Shown here: one piece after another, positions 34,949 to 48,749 of the stretch
Layout: every line of letters begins with the position of its first letter
How positions within the stretch are numbered: the first letter of the stretch is position 1
Assembly (NCBI RefSeq): GCF_000208745.1
Contig: NC_030852.1
Coordinates: 13,165,572-13,229,571 of the forward strand
Length of the DNA: 64,000 nucleotides
Direction: 5' to 3'
Source of the DNA: Theobroma cacao
Taxonomy: Eukaryota > Streptophyta > Magnoliopsida > Malvales > Malvaceae
Translations under genes and position numbers: made by a program
Notes under the pieces: model-generated
Database searches by the model: none
What the model saw: only the letters and a program-made list of their open reading frames with translations
Told to the model about the DNA's origin: nothing

Positions 34949-37900
34949 TGTCACGACCCGGAACTCCCATCGGGCCCATGACAACCGCCGTGACGTCCCG
35001 ATAGGCACTCATTACCCAGAATGCCGATTGGAACCCCGCAATACTTAGCATCAGCTTCCGCATCTCCCCGGTGAGCGACAATTATTAAATCTCACATTTC
35101 AAGAAATCATAAGTCATTTCCAACTCAAAATAATAAAATATTATTTTCTAGCTCACAGGGGCATTTTCGTCATTTTTCTTTGAAAATACCAAAACCCGCC
35201 AAAAACATGGTGTAAAAGCTAAATATGTTCATACATACTTTAAATCAAATAACTACAGTATAAAATTACTTTTACAATAACACGTGAGCCCCCAACTGAC
35301 AAAAAAGGTGTAGGGCTACGAACCCTTACCTTCTAGGATGCACTCCGAGATTAATTCCCATTTTAATCAACTATCAACAAACTGTCCTGAGCTTGAAAAA
35401 TGGATAGGGAGAGGGGTGAGATAAAATAATCCCAGTGAGTAAATAATTACCATCAAAAGCATCTAAAGCCGAGTAGATGGAGACAATATAAAAACGTTAT
35501 ATCTCAATAATGTTCATAACATAAAATTCGTTTCAATCTATACCAAACAATTTCTTTTCATCAAAATTTTTCGGCTTATGAATTTCTTAAACTTGGCCCC
35601 TGCCAGAATCATTCTCGCGGGTACCTTCGTCAAGGTATCCCACTGAGACCGCCAAGGCTGTTCAATGACCCATACCCATAAACATGTTTTCACATCTGAC
35701 ACACAGCCGTTCCTTGGCGTTGGCTGAGTCTCACTCTCACGTGGTGGCCCGAACGTGAGGTGCACTCAAATCATACCTCAGGAGATACTTCACCCAACAT
35801 CTCCCCCCGGAGGTAAGTATATAATTGAGTTACCGTGCCCCTCTCATAGGCAGTCCACGGAAACCCCCACCACTGCAGTGACCGTTTAATATACCACCAG
35901 ACCCATAAAATTTTCAGTAGCATAATATGGCGAATAAAATTTAATCTAGTCTACCGAGACCAATCCAAAACTGTTCATATATTTCATGCCAACCCCAAAA
36001 ATTTAGCCATCATGCTACCATAGTGTCATAAGCCACAATTTCAATAACATATAAAATCATAAATTTCAACACAGTCTCCATATACTCAATTTTCCCAAAA
36101 TAATATTTGATTTCAAAATCAGTATAAATCTCATTTTTATTAAAAAAAACATTTTAATTGGAAAACATAATATTTTATAATTTAAACTCACCATTCAATA
36201 AAAGCATCAAACAAGTATAATTACTCTAGATATTTAAGACGATAAATTGTCCACTCACAATTCTACGAGTCGATATACTCCTAACCCCAGTCTTCAAGCA
36301 TAATCTCTGTACTTTTACCAGTGTAATTTGCTCACCACCTATCCACAATGTACAATACATAATTCACCACATTAATGCTTGACCATTATAAAATCAATTC
36401 AGGCTCGGTGTATATGCATGATATGACATGCAACTTATCCGACTACCGCTTAAATGCGGTGCTGACCTAATTCGGCCTATTACTCGATTAAATTACTAAC
36501 GCGTCCAATTTAATCCCAAATTAATTTTTTTCAGTTTCTATACCTCAGTTGCACCCAAATTGACTTAATGTTCCTCAGTGTGGTGCAAAATTATCAGTCT
36601 CGGTAGCAAATTACGAAAATACCCCTAGTGGGTAAAAATTCATATTTTTGCTCCGAAAATTTCCATTATTTTTCTAGGCTCATAATTCATCATTATTCAT
36701 CATAATTCCTCAAATAAACATCAAGATTAGTAGCCAATATTCCCCTAAAAAATTCAGCCAATAATGGCAATGGAGGAAAATGAATTCTTTTCTTATTGTT
36801 TTGTTTCTAAATATGCTAAACTAACTTAAAACACTAACATAACTTAAAATCAAATTAATCTAACTTCATTCTCTCTCCATATGTCATGACCCGGAACTCC
36901 CATCGAGCCCGTGACAATCGCCGCGACGTCTCGATCGACATTCATTACTCGGAATGTCAACCGAAACCCCGCAAGGCTTTAATATCAGCTTCTCATGTTT
37001 CCTGTGGGTAACTGTTTCCAAATACCACATTCTAAAAGATTTTAAACTGTTTCCAACTTAAACAAATAAAATAATAATTTTTGTCTCACAGGGGTATTTT
37101 GGTCATTTATCCCAAAAATCTCAAATTCATCTAAAAATATAGTATGTAAGTGGAAAACACATATTTCATAATTAAAAATAATTTTGGATGTCTAAAACAT
37201 TCGTTTAAAATGGAATTATGACTGTTATAATAAAATAAAAATATTAAATAAAATATTCAATTTTCACATAAAACGATATTTTAAGAACACTGCATAAATA
37301 ATTTTTATAGCGTAAAAGCAAAATAAATTCTTACATACCGTAATACAGATAACCAAAGTATAGAATTTAATTTACAGTGACACGTGGGCCCACGAATGAC
37401 CAAAAGTATCAAAAGAAATGAACCTACAGTCTTTGGATGTGGCAAGTTCAACTGTAATCCTTGCCGATATCAGTTATCTACAATCTATTCTGAGCCTGAA
37501 ATGGGTGGAAATGAGGGTGGTGAGATTATAAAATCCCAGTGAGTAAACAAATATCACTCAAAATATCTAAAGTCGAGTAAAAGGAGACTATTAAAACATT
37601 TCATCAAACTGTAATTTATCATCTTTCAACTTATTTCAACCAAATGAAATCAATTTATTTAAAGCAAGTAATCAGTATGGCTTATGAATTTCTTAAAAAG
37701 CTTGGCTCATGCCAAAAATTATTATCATACTCAGTTATCTGGGATACCTTGGCCGAGGGCTATCCCAACTGAGTCCGCCAAGGCTATTAGAAAGTCATGT
37801 TTTTATTTTGAAAACATAGCCATTCCTTGGCGTTGGCCGAGTTCCCCTTCACGTGGTGGTTTGGCGTGAAGTGAACTCTAAAAGTTATACCTCGGGAGTT

Positions 37901-39952
37901 ACCCTACTCGCCTCTCCAACCGAGGTAAAAATATAACAGGATTCCGTGCCCCTCTAATAGGCTAGTCCACAGAATCCAGCCCACTGCAGCAGGTCAAACC
38001 CACCATACAATAAAATTTTGACAGCATGACAGGGCTAATATATTACTACCCAGCCTGCAAGGGTAAAATAAAGCAATTCATACAATTCATAAAAAACACA
38101 GCCCAGCCAGTCATGCCAATACAATAACATAAGCCATTAATTCAATTTTAAATTTACAACATATCAGTGGTCTCCAATTACTCTATTTTCAAAATCGTTA
38201 TTTCGTTTCAAGACAATTTATAAAATATTTTCATTTAAACTCATTTTGTTTACAAAACATAAAAATTTACCATTTGAACTCATTTTCATAAAATTCACCA
38301 AAACCGAATAAAAACATACTTTAGATAATTAAAATGATGGTAAGGTTACTCACCGTGTCTAGAGTGGGGATTTTCGAAATACTCAGACTATTGGTCCTCG
38401 GGTGCAATTCCCTTGCCTTTATCGGAGGACTCACCACCTTGACACAGTACAAAATCGAGAAATTCACCACATTGGTACTAAATTGAAATTAAACTAATTT
38501 AGACTACTAATGCTTGATATGGAATGCAAAAATGTCTAAATTTTTGCCTAAATGCGGTGTTAGCCTATTTCGGTCTTTTACCCGATAAATCGATATACGC
38601 GTCCGTTTAAACTCCAAATTAATTTTTTTCAGTTTCTATACCTCAATTGCACCCAAATTGACTTAATGTCCCTCAGTGTGGTGCAAATTATCAGTCCCGA
38701 TAGCAAATTACGAAAATACCCCTAGTGGGTAAAAATTTGTATTTTTGCTCCGAAAATTCCCATTATTTTTCTAGGCTCATAATTCATCATTATTCATCAT
38801 AATTCCTCAAATAAACATCAAGATCAGCAGCCAATATTCCCCTAGAAAATTCGGCATAATGGGTTTCAATGGGAGAAAATTATATCTCTAGCTTATTTTT
38901 GCTATATTTCAATATAACTTAACTAAAATCACTTAATTCAATTAAAATCAACCAAAAATCAAGCTCAAAACTCATCCATGGAGGTTTGGCCAGCATGGGT
39001 GTCCATACCCACTTTCTAATTTTGCATGGAAATGAGAAAAAAATGCATGGGTAGTGAAAATCACAAGGAAAATCAATGAAATTTACCTTTTTAATGCTTG
39101 ATTTCTTGATTTCTCTTGATTTTCCCCAAATTTTTCAGGTAGGATTCTTGTTTTTTTTTTTCCCCTTTTCTCCCCTGGTTTGGACAGCTGAAGAAGATGA
39201 GAATTCCGGAATTTTTACCTTTTTAAAGGCTAAAATAATATAATATTATTTTATTCATTTTTTTAATGTTTTATTAATTCCTTAAATTCTAGCCATCCAT
39301 TTGTTTCCAAATTTTCACCATACACTTGTCCCACATATCCATAGCTTAGGTAAAATTCTCAGACTTATCCAAAGTCTTGGTGGAGTAATTTTTGAAATTT
39401 ACACTTTTACCCCCGTAAAAGTCAAAAATTACATTTTTGCCCCAAAAATTGAAAAATTGCCCATAGACATATTTTTCATCCCTTATACTCATACCATTCT
39501 CCAATTTTTCAAATGTGATCTAAATTCTCTCAAAATCTCAAATTTTGTCCACTGTTGTAAAAATTACGATTTTGCCCCTACACTCCAAAAATCACCGGAA
39601 TTAAACTTTTTCACTTCTAAACCTCAAATCATACTCCAATAAGTCAAATGGACCAAAAAAATCTTTTTTAAAAATTCCCATTTTATCCCCAAGAGGCAAA
39701 TGATCATTTTGCCCCTAGATAGTGAAAATTTCGGTTTAACTCCGAATTACCATTTTGAGTCATCCCTGAACTGTGAAACTCTTAATTTCACCTTAAAATT
39801 TCAATTTGAACTGGTTCGAGGCTTAATCGACTTAATGATACCATTAGGGGCAATATCGTCTTTTAACGATTTTCTCAAACTTCCTAAATATGTAACCATT
39901 CTATTGAGCATGTAAATGACGTCGTAATTATTTTATAGAACAAGGTTTGACA
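34949..39952 (-). mobile_element. Composite family A solo LTR (TSD CATGT)
   Basis: The outer borders are TGTCACGACCCGG and AAGGTTTGACA, with CATGT at 34944-34948 and 39953-39957. At 5004 bp it is about 2 kb longer than other family A LTRs, because a second LTR start (TGTCATGACCCGGAACTCC) occurs at 36882. A 240-bp block is present twice, at about 36520-36760 and 38622-38860. Confidence 0.85.
36882..39300 (-). mobile_element. Second, truncated family A LTR within the composite
   Basis: Starts TGTCATGACCCGG at 36882 after CCATA. No matching terminus followed by CCATA was found, so its other end is missing. The right limit given is approximate. Sequence near 39298-39640 is very close to 60338-60660 of another solo LTR. 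Confidence 0.55.
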
Positions 39953-39957
39953 CATGT

Positions 39958-41476
39958 GTTCACATGCCTTGGACTACATTCCCCTTTATTCATCCGCATG
40001 CCAATCCTAGATTCAATATAATAATCTTTATAGTGCATATCAACCTTCTTATTATGCTTGCATATAACTTCATATCATTTGTATCCTTTCCAATCATATG
40101 CTTGAGTTTCATCATGCTATATCCTCACATCACAATGTCATTAATCACATCTCACTTACTAAATGTCACTTAAAAACTTAGACTGATTCGAATCATGCAT
40201 GCCTTAAGCATTTTCAAATTCCAATTTTCATTCTACCTTAAGAAGTTTTCATTATTGGCTTCATTATCCAAATTATCTTCAATCATCCTTTGCTCTATTA
40301 TTCTATACTAATGTGACATCATTCTCCTTGGACCAATCTGTAATTTGTACTTGGAACTGCAAGGCTTGAAACATAGTTCTTCTTAAGTACTTTTTAACGT
40401 CAACACAAATTTCACTTCCAGCTTATGGCTTCCTCTTTATAGCCACATAACTTAATGCTAACATTCAGAAAATCCATAGCAAAACTCCTCTTGAGCATCT
40501 CCTTGGGAATATCTATCTTAGACTTATGTCTCACAGCATATGATTACTTAGCTTGTGACTTAGCAGTTAGGCTCCTCAGCAAGTTTTAATAATCTCACAT
40601 TTTATACTTGCCGTGTATGATTAGAAATTTCTTCTCAAGGATGTTTATGCATTCCTAAAACACTTAATCTTAAAGGTATATAAATACAACTCATCCATTC
40701 AATCCCCAACTCATCTTCATAGGTTTCTAGGGTGCTACACAATTGGCCTCATGTTGTTACTAACCCTTGTCGTTTAACTGAGTCATGACAATAATTGTAA
40801 ATTCTCATAATGATATTCTATATAAACTTGTTTTCTATACCACCCTTATAATCCTTCATTCACACTTTCATCACATTCATAGAATCCTACCTCAAAACAT
40901 CCTTTTCATACGGTATAATAAATTCATAACACATATACCACCTCACACATAAGTTGCTTACTGTCTACAACTTTCCTCAAATTTATTGTCATCCCTATCT
41001 AATTATCTTCCTTGTCTTGTACTCTAATAATTTTATTGACTATCGGAATAATTAACTACGAAAATAGCCAAGCTTCCTTCTCACTTTATTCTCGCATTCC
41101 TTACTAAATCAAAATTTCATATTCCCCATATTCCATAATTTAACTTCATTGGGCTATATTTGTGCCCAATTATTGCCTCATAGTGTCATGGCATCACTAG
41201 TAATCCCCTTCATGCTTAAATTACAATCATCAACTTAATCACGTTATCATTTCGAATGTTATTTATAACCTTATTGCTTCCTCCTATAACCTTTCTCAAT
41301 AATTATATTACCAATTTATCTCTGTCATACAAAAAAATTTCCACACACATCCAGTCATTTAAACAGCTACTTTATAATCCATTATAGTCATACACTTTAA
41401 ACGTCAAACTATTAACTTCTTTGTACAGATAACTATTATTTCCTTTACATTACATCTACCTAGAGTTAAAGTAGTA
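39958..41476 (-). other. Gypsy internal region, middle part, no coding sequence seen
   Basis: AT-rich, between two nested solo LTRs. No ORF with a retroviral domain on either strand. It counts as internal region of the element at 28002-48749. Confidence 0.6.
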
Positions 41477-41481
41477 CAAAA

Positions 41482-44416
41482 TGTAAAGCCCGACCTTATA
41501 AAATATAGTCATGACATACATGTGATGATAGCATGATTGCATGCTAGGAGAGTCCCGAAAAATTTACAAAAGTCGGTATTATACCTAGAGGTACAATAAA
41601 GTTGATTTAATCCTCGAACTAGATCAAATAGGAATTTTAAGGTGAGATTAAGATCGTCACAGTCCAAGGATGACTCGAAATGGTAATTCGGAGTTTGAGG
41701 ATCAATTTGGAGTCAAATCGAAATTTTCACTATCTAGGGGCAAAATGGTCATTTACTACTTGGGGGCAAAATGGTAATTTTTAGAAAAGATTTATTTGGC
41801 CCCATTTGACTTATTGGAGTATGATTTTAGGTTTAGAAGTGAAAAATTTTAATTTCGGTATAATTTGGAGTATAGGGGTAAAATAGTAATTTTGCCACCC
41901 CAAGGGTAAAATTGTAATTTTTCACCACCAGGACAATTTTCTAGCACATGGTCTTTCTTTATCCTCATTTTTTACCTTTGACTAATCATGTGGTGGAGAT
42001 AAAATGTTTAAATTTTTAAAATTTTAAAAATGGACCAATAAGAAAATGCCATGTGTCAAGCTTAGGATAATTTATTATTTAACTTAAAAATCAGCATAAA
42101 TCAGCCCATTACTCTCCAAATATTCGGCCAAGCAAGGAAGAGAGGGAAAGAAAGGAAGAACAAACCCTAGGTGAGGAATTTCAAGAGAAAAAGTGTGGAA
42201 AATCAAGGAAAACAAGTGAAAAAGGTAGGATTTTTCAACTTAAGCTTGAAATCTATTTTCCTTAAGCATTTCTCCTTATTTTCCATGCTTAAATTACATG
42301 TTTTCATGATGAATTGTTGGCTGATCAAAATGGGTATGGAGAGAGAAAGTTGTTGGATTGATTTGATTTTAAGTTATGTTAGTGTTTTTAGTTAGTTTAG
42401 CATATTTAGAAACAAAACAACAAGAAAAGAATTTATTTTCTCCCACAACCATTAATGGCTGAATTTACCATGTAGTGAGTGAGGATGAGTTTGATTTTAT
42501 TCTAGGAGAATTGGTTAAGGAATAATGAATTATGAGCCTAGAAAAATAATGGGAATTTTCGGAGCAAAAATACGAATTTTTACCCACTAGGGGTATTTTC
42601 GTAATTTGCTGTTGGGACTGATAATTTGCACCACACTGAGGGACATTAAGTTAATTTGGGTGCAATTGAGGTATAGAAACTGAAAAGAATTAAATTGGAG
42701 TTTAAACGGACCCGTTAGGAATTTAATCGGGTGATAAGACGAATTAGGCCAATACCGGGTTTAGATAGTTACCAGTGCATTTTTGCATTCCATATCATGC
42801 ATTGGTAGTCTAAATTAGTTTAATTTTGATTTAGTACCAACTTGGTGAAACTCTCGATTTTGTACTGTGTCAAGGTGGTGAGTCCTCCGATAAAGGCAAG
42901 GAAATTGCATCCGAGGACCAGTAGACAGAGTGCTTCGAAAGTCTGCATTCTAGACATTGTGAGTAAACTTACTGTCATTTTAATTATCTAGGGTGGTTTT
43001 TAGATGCTTTCATGAATTCTATGGAAAAAGGAATTTAAAAAGATAAATTTTCATGTTTTATGAATAAATGAGTTTCAATGAAATTAAATTATAAATTGTT
43101 TTGAAATTAATAGTGATTTTGAAAAATAGAGTACACGGAGACTGTTAATTGTGGCAATTTGATTGTTTAAATTAACTGGCTTATGATAAATCGAGCATGA
43201 TTGGCTAGTTGGCAATTGTATTGAAATGCGAATTGTTTGGTTACCTTGAAAAACTACGAATTACAAAATTGCCATATCATGTTATTGAGTTTTATTATAT
43301 GGTGGATTATATATTAATTAATCACTGCAGTAGGGGGTTTCTGTGGACCAGCCTTTTAGAGGGGCACGGTAAACCCCATTATATTCTTACCTCGAACGGA
43401 GAGGCGCGTAGGGTATCTCCTGGGGTAAAGTTTAGGGTTCACTTCACGCTAAACCACCACGTGAGGGGGAACTCAGCCAACGCCAAGGAACGGCTATGTT
43501 TTCAAAACAAAAACATGATTTATGTGAAATGTGAATTTTAATAGCCTTGGCGGTCTCGGTAGGATGCCTCGGCCAAGGTGTCCCCGAGAATGGATTTATG
43601 GCACAAGCCTAGATTTTTATGAGATTCATAAGCCTCTTTACGTGTTTTGAACAAAATGTGTTCTAATGCTATAACCCAGTTTATGATGATTTACTTTATT
43701 GTCTCCATGTACTCAACTCTAGATGTTTATGATGATGTTTGTTTACTCATTGGGATTTTATAATCTCACCACCCTCCTTTCCACCCATTTCAGGTTCAGT
43801 ATAGACTGTAGATAGCTGATCTCATCGAGGACTACAGTGGGATCTGCATTTTCCAAACCGTAGGTTCACAGTCCTCTTTACTTTTGTTTATTCGGGGGCA
43901 CTCTTGTTATTGTAAATTAAATTAAATATTTTGGCTTACTGTATTTAAGTATGTATAAATTTATTTAGCTTTTACGTTATAAAAATTATTCACGTATAAC
44001 TCTATAAATATTGTTTTATAAGAAAATAGAATATTTTACTTAATATTTCTTTTATTTTCTTATTATATTCAAATAACCATAATTTCGTTTTAAATGAAAA
44101 TTTTAGACTTTTAAACTCATTTTGAATATGAATTATGTGTTTTGTACTTGTATATTACATTTTAGCCAGTTTCGAAATTTTTGAGAAAAATGATAAAAAT
44201 ACCCCTGTGAAACAAAAATTAATATTTTATTTGTTTTAAGTTGGAAACAATTTAAAATCTTTTACAACACGATATTTGACAATGGTTGCTCACAAAGGAA
44301 ATAAGAAACTGATAGTAAAGTCTTGCGAGGTTTCGGATTGACATTCCGGGCAATGAGTGTCTATCGAAACACCGCGACGGTTGTCACAGGCTCGAGGGGA
44401 ATACCGGGTCATGACA
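41482..44416 (+). mobile_element. Family A solo LTR (TSD CAAAA)
   Basis: 2935 bp, TGTAAAGCCCGACC to GGGTCATGACA. It has perfect CAAAA duplications at 41477-41481 and 44417-44421. Its U3 has several GGGGCAAAATGGTAATTT-like copies (41735-41920). It interrupts the internal region just downstream of the gag remnant. Confidence 0.95.
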
Positions 44417-44482
44417 CAAAATCCTACGAAAATATTACATGTCATTAGGATCATCATCTTAATCTGATCTTATCGAAAGATT

Positions 44483-44968
44483 CTACTCCAATTCCTTCTT
44501 AAGATCCTCTTCTAGGTTCTTTTCCTCTTGAGATTTTCTCCTTTGTTCCTCAATCCAGGCTTGTTGTATTCTCCTACATTCCTCATAACTCATCGGTGCA
44601 GCATTTCTTTCACAACCCAGAGGAAAATGTCGTACAATTGACACGCTTTTCCTAGAACAAAAATATCCCCTTGCAATTTCCTCCCTCGTCCATTCTCTAT
44701 GGTACTCTTCAGATTGTTTCAAAAGGAAATCTTTTTCAGTTTTTGGAGTATCAGAGCTATTCTCAATTTCAAGACTCTCGCTACTTTCAAAGATTTCCTT
44801 ATTACGAAACCATTCTGCTAAGTTCGGAGGAATTCTATTAATAGGAATTCAAGATGGACCACTTTTCGAATTACCGAGATCAGGGCGCCATTGGCTTCTA
44901 GCAGTGGAATCTAATGATCCCTCACTAGCACTATGAGGGGTATCGGGACTATCGCCTCTTCTAGACAT
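44483..44968 (-). pseudogene. gag: N-terminal gag remnant of the gypsy element
   Basis: The open frame starts at ATG 44968 on - (MSRRGDSPDTPHSASEG), about 205 bases after the PBS, as expected for gag. One TGA interrupts it near 44854. The rest reads on through NRIPPNLAEWFRNKEIFE and a charged C-terminus (RRKSQEEKNLEEDLKKELE) to a stop at 44483. No capsid core or zinc knuckle is recognisable, so it is a leader-proximal gag piece of about 160 codons rather than a full gag. It may still matter for RNA packaging. Identity as gag rests on position and is not proven by a domain. Confidence 0.6.
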
Positions 44969-45172
44969 GGTGTGTATGTCACTAGTGCACCTCAAAACCT
45001 ATTCGCAACCAAGTAGTAATTACTTAATCATTCATGCATCACAAGAGTAGGTAGGTTTCTATATGTAGATGCATGCGTTCGACTCAACCTAACCTAACTT
45101 AACTTGGGGCCACACTGACACTGTAAATTTTTAAAACAACTTTAAACCCAAAAGCTCCTATCTTTAAAACTT

Positions 45173-45185
45173 GGCTCTGATACCA
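45173..45185 (-). other. Primer-binding site of the gypsy element
   Basis: On -, TGGTATCAGAGCC begins seven bases after the 5' LTR end. It is complementary to the 3' end of initiator-Met tRNA, the usual plant gypsy primer. Confidence 0.9.
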
Positions 45186-45192
45186 CTTGAAT

Positions 45193-48100
45193 TGTCACGA
45201 CCCGGTACTCTCCTCGAGCCCGTGACAACCGTCACGATGTCCCGATAGACATTCATCGCCCGGAATACCAATCGAAACCTCGTAAGGCTTTAATATCAGT
45301 TTTCTCACCTCCCTTGTGATAAACAGTTGTAAAATAACATATTTTGAGAGGTTATAAACTATTTCCAAATCAAAACAATAGAAAAATAAATTTTTTGTCT
45401 CACAGGGGCATTTTGGTCATTTTTCCTCACAAATCTCTAAACCAATTAAAATGTAGTATACGAATGGGAAACACATATTTCATAATCAAATATGAATTTA
45501 GATATCCAAAACATTCATTTATAGCAAAACTATATCTATTTGAATATAACAAAAATATTCAATAAAATATTCTATTTTATGATAAAACAATATTTATAGA
45601 TTTACCAGTAAATAATTTTTTTGTAGCGTAAAAGCTAACTAAATTCATACATACTGTAATACAGATAACCAAAGTATAAAATTTAATTTACAGTGATACG
45701 TGGGCCCACAAATGACTAAAAGTTTCAAAAGAAATGAACCTACAGTTTTTGGATGATGCAAGTCCAACTGTAGTCCTCGACGATATCAACTATCTACAAT
45801 CTATTCTAAGCCTGAAATGGGTGGAAAGGAGGGTGGTGAGATTATAAAATCCCAGTGAGTAAACAAACATCATTTAAATCAGCTAAAACCGAGTAAAAGG
45901 AGACAATCAAAATATCCCATCACATTACGTATTTCACAACTTGAAAATTCATCCCAACCCATGCAAACGGTTGTATTTCATTTAATTTCTCATTAAGGCT
46001 TATGACTTTCATAAACATTTAGCTCATGCCATCAAATAGTACTCGACGACACCTTGATCAGAGGCGTACATTCGAGTCCACCAAGGCTGTTAAAAATTTC
46101 ATATACACGTAAAGCATATTTTTATTTCGTTTTGAAAACACAACCGTTCTTTGGCGTTAGCAGAGTTCATCATCACGAGGTGGTTCAGTGTGATGTGAAC
46201 TCTAACCATACCTCAGAAGATACCCTACGCGCCTCTTCGATCGAGGTACATATATAACCAAATTCCGTGCTCCTCTAATAGGTTGGTCGACAAAACCAGC
46301 CCACTGCAGCAAGCTAAACCACCATACAATAAAATTTGCAATAGCATGACATGGTAATTATTTTATTTTACAGCCTCGTAAGGCAAATCAATAATTCATG
46401 CATTTTCAGCACATTTAGCAATTCAACCATTCATGCCAATATTGCCAAAAGCCAATTAATTAAAACCATAAATTTACAACATATCAAGTGGTCTCCAATT
46501 ACTCTATTTTCAGAGTCATCATTCAATTTTAAGACAATTTATAAAATCATTTCGTTTAAATACATTTTGTTTATAAAACCTAAAAATTAACCATTAAACT
46601 CATTTTCTATAGAATTCACAAAATTGAATAAAAAGACCACTTTAGATAATTAAAATGATGATAAGGTTACTCACTTCACAATAGCGGGATTTCTACGTCG
46701 CTATTGATTCGTACACGTATAATTATTCCTATTTGCCAATCACATACTTCGTTCGGCACGCTTCCATAACAAACTTTCCTAGCAACAATTAAACCCAATA
46801 TACTTAGTGCATCAATTCCACTTCTCTTTCTCAGTCTATCATAATCCATTCACCTAATTCACATCTTAATACATTTTTATTAAAATTATTTGCATCCTTC
46901 GGTCCTGTAATTCTTTAGATTATTAACACCGGTAACTTATTTATGGTATTAAGTGCCTATTTCAACCTTCTAAGCAACTTAAATTTACTTCATATCACCA
47001 AATAACCAATGTATAATTAAATAAAATTAGCTAGCCTCTAAACAGTCCAATTTCACAATAAGCCATGGAAAAGAGTAAAGCAATTTTACCAAATTAGGCT
47101 AGGTTGGCTCAAGTCTCCACCTTCCTTTTCTTTTGGACTTTTCTTCCCTTGTTGTTTTTGGGTCCTTTTTCATGGATTCTACCCATCTCTTTCTAATTGG
47201 GCCATCCCCATTCTTTCCTTATTAGGTCATGTCTATTTATATGCATATATGTAGATATATATATATATATATATCTTTTCTTTTCTCTTCTTTTCTTTTC
47301 TTTTCTTTCTCTTTTTCTCTTCCTCCTCTCTCTAACCGACCAACAGCTTCTTGCTTGTCTTTCTTTTTCCTTTCTCACGTACAAGAGCTGTCCATAATTT
47401 CCTCCTCTCTCTCCCTCTCATCGCCGGCCACAACTTCTTGTGTTTCAACCAAGAAATTTTCAGTAGTTGGAGTTGCTCATATACACATCAAAATCAGCAA
47501 TTAAGCTGCTCTATTTCTCCTTAAAATTAGCAGCTAAGCTGCTCTATTTTCCCTTCAAAAATCAACAGCCAAAGCTACAAAAATTAGCAACCAAAATCGC
47601 ACCTTTCAGCCTTCAAAATCAACAACCAAAACTTCACTTTTCAGCCTTCAAAATCAGCAGTTAAAGCCTCAAAAATCAGCAGCCAAAGTTGTTCTTTCTT
47701 TCCTCCTCCAAAATTTGCAGCAAAACCGCCCCCCTCAACTTAGCTTTTTCAGCCTTCATTTTCTTCATTTCTTCTCCCTCATCGTGCGACCTTTCTCTCT
47801 TTTCTTTTTTTTTCCTCTCTCTCAGCTACTTCTTTCTTCTTTTTTTCCTTTGTTCTTGTGTTTCTCTTTTATTCTCCCTCACAACCGACTTCTCTCCCTT
47901 CTTCTTTACTTTGTTATTTACTTTTTTTTTTATTTCATGAATCTTTCAATTTGGCCAGCCCCCCCATCTTTCTTTCCTTCTTCATTTTATTCCACATGGC
48001 CGGCCCCCTTCCATCAAATAAATTAAAGAGTCTTTTAACTCTTTTTATTGACCACATGGACGGCTGCCCATGTTGGTCTTCTCTCTCTTTTTATATATAT

Positions 48101-48749
48101 ATATATATATATACTTATACTATTATTTCACTATTTGTTTATTTTATTTCTTCCATTAATTCCACTACATAATCCTTCAATCTTTATATTTTAAATTCGA
48201 TCCTTTTAATATGTCTAAAAATTTCAATTTTCATATATCTTCCTTTCTCTGTACGTGTACTACCAAATTATCAAAATTGCACTTCAATTCGGTATTACCA
48301 TAATATTTAAATATCCACTTATCCGCGTTGGCTGGACTTAGCAAAACACGCGTACTTCACTTTCGTCGCTCATTTCCAAAAATTTATTTGTATTTCTTCT
48401 CCCCCACTTGGATCAACCATATGATCCTTCTTCATGACTGATTTTGATTTCAACATCTGGTTAAATATTAATATTTTAATATTATTTTATTCTAAAAATT
48501 TCCTCTTGTCTCCTTGGTACCTAAAATACCTTATTATGCCTCAATTGACTTCCGAATCATGTTTTATCTCTCAAATTCTCTTTCGATAAAAATATTATTA
48601 TTTTATTATTATTTCCTTGCGTGCGAAATATTTTATCCTAAACTATTCCTTTCATCTTTCATCTTTCATCACTTTTAAACATTATAATTGACCTCAATTT
48701 GCATCCGATCAACTTTATTAATCACTGTTTCAAAATATGGGGTATCACA
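45193..48749 (-). repeat. 5' LTR of the non-autonomous gypsy element
   Basis: 3557 bp. On + it runs TGTCACGACCCGG to GGGGTATCACA. It is uninterrupted and so serves as the reference for its nested sister at 28002-34368. It holds a TA run at 47253-47272, a pyrimidine-rich block at about 47275-47890, and a second TA run near 48094-48112. Confidence 0.93.

Larger units (their letters stand above)
28002..48749 (-). mobile_element. Non-autonomous long-LTR Ty3/gypsy element (TSD ACTAA)
   Basis: Complete structure on -: 5' LTR 48749-45193, PBS 45185-45173, gag remnant from 44968, PPT 34381-34369, 3' LTR 34368-28002. ACTAA flanks both sides. LTRs are about 3.56-3.58 kb once a nested solo LTR is removed. 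The internal region is only about 2.9 kb after removing the solo LTRs at 34949-39952 and 41482-44416. No protease, RT, RNaseH or integrase is seen, so it would need enzymes in trans, like large retrotransposon derivatives (LARDs). Confidence 0.92.

Noticed and set aside
39301..39642. 113-aa ORF, with a close copy at 60340-60666
   Set aside because: The conservation reflects shared LTR ancestry. It lies in the U3 motif region and is antisense to the LTR orientation.
36882..39952. Complete nested LTR from 36882 to 39952
   Set aside because: The flanks do not match (CCATA versus CATGT), while CATGT pairs with 34944-34948. So 39952 belongs to the outer LTR.
44417..45192. Intact host gene from the charged 79-aa ORF
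   Set aside because: Its position just after the PBS and upstream frame to MSRRGDS make it a gypsy gag start with an internal stop.
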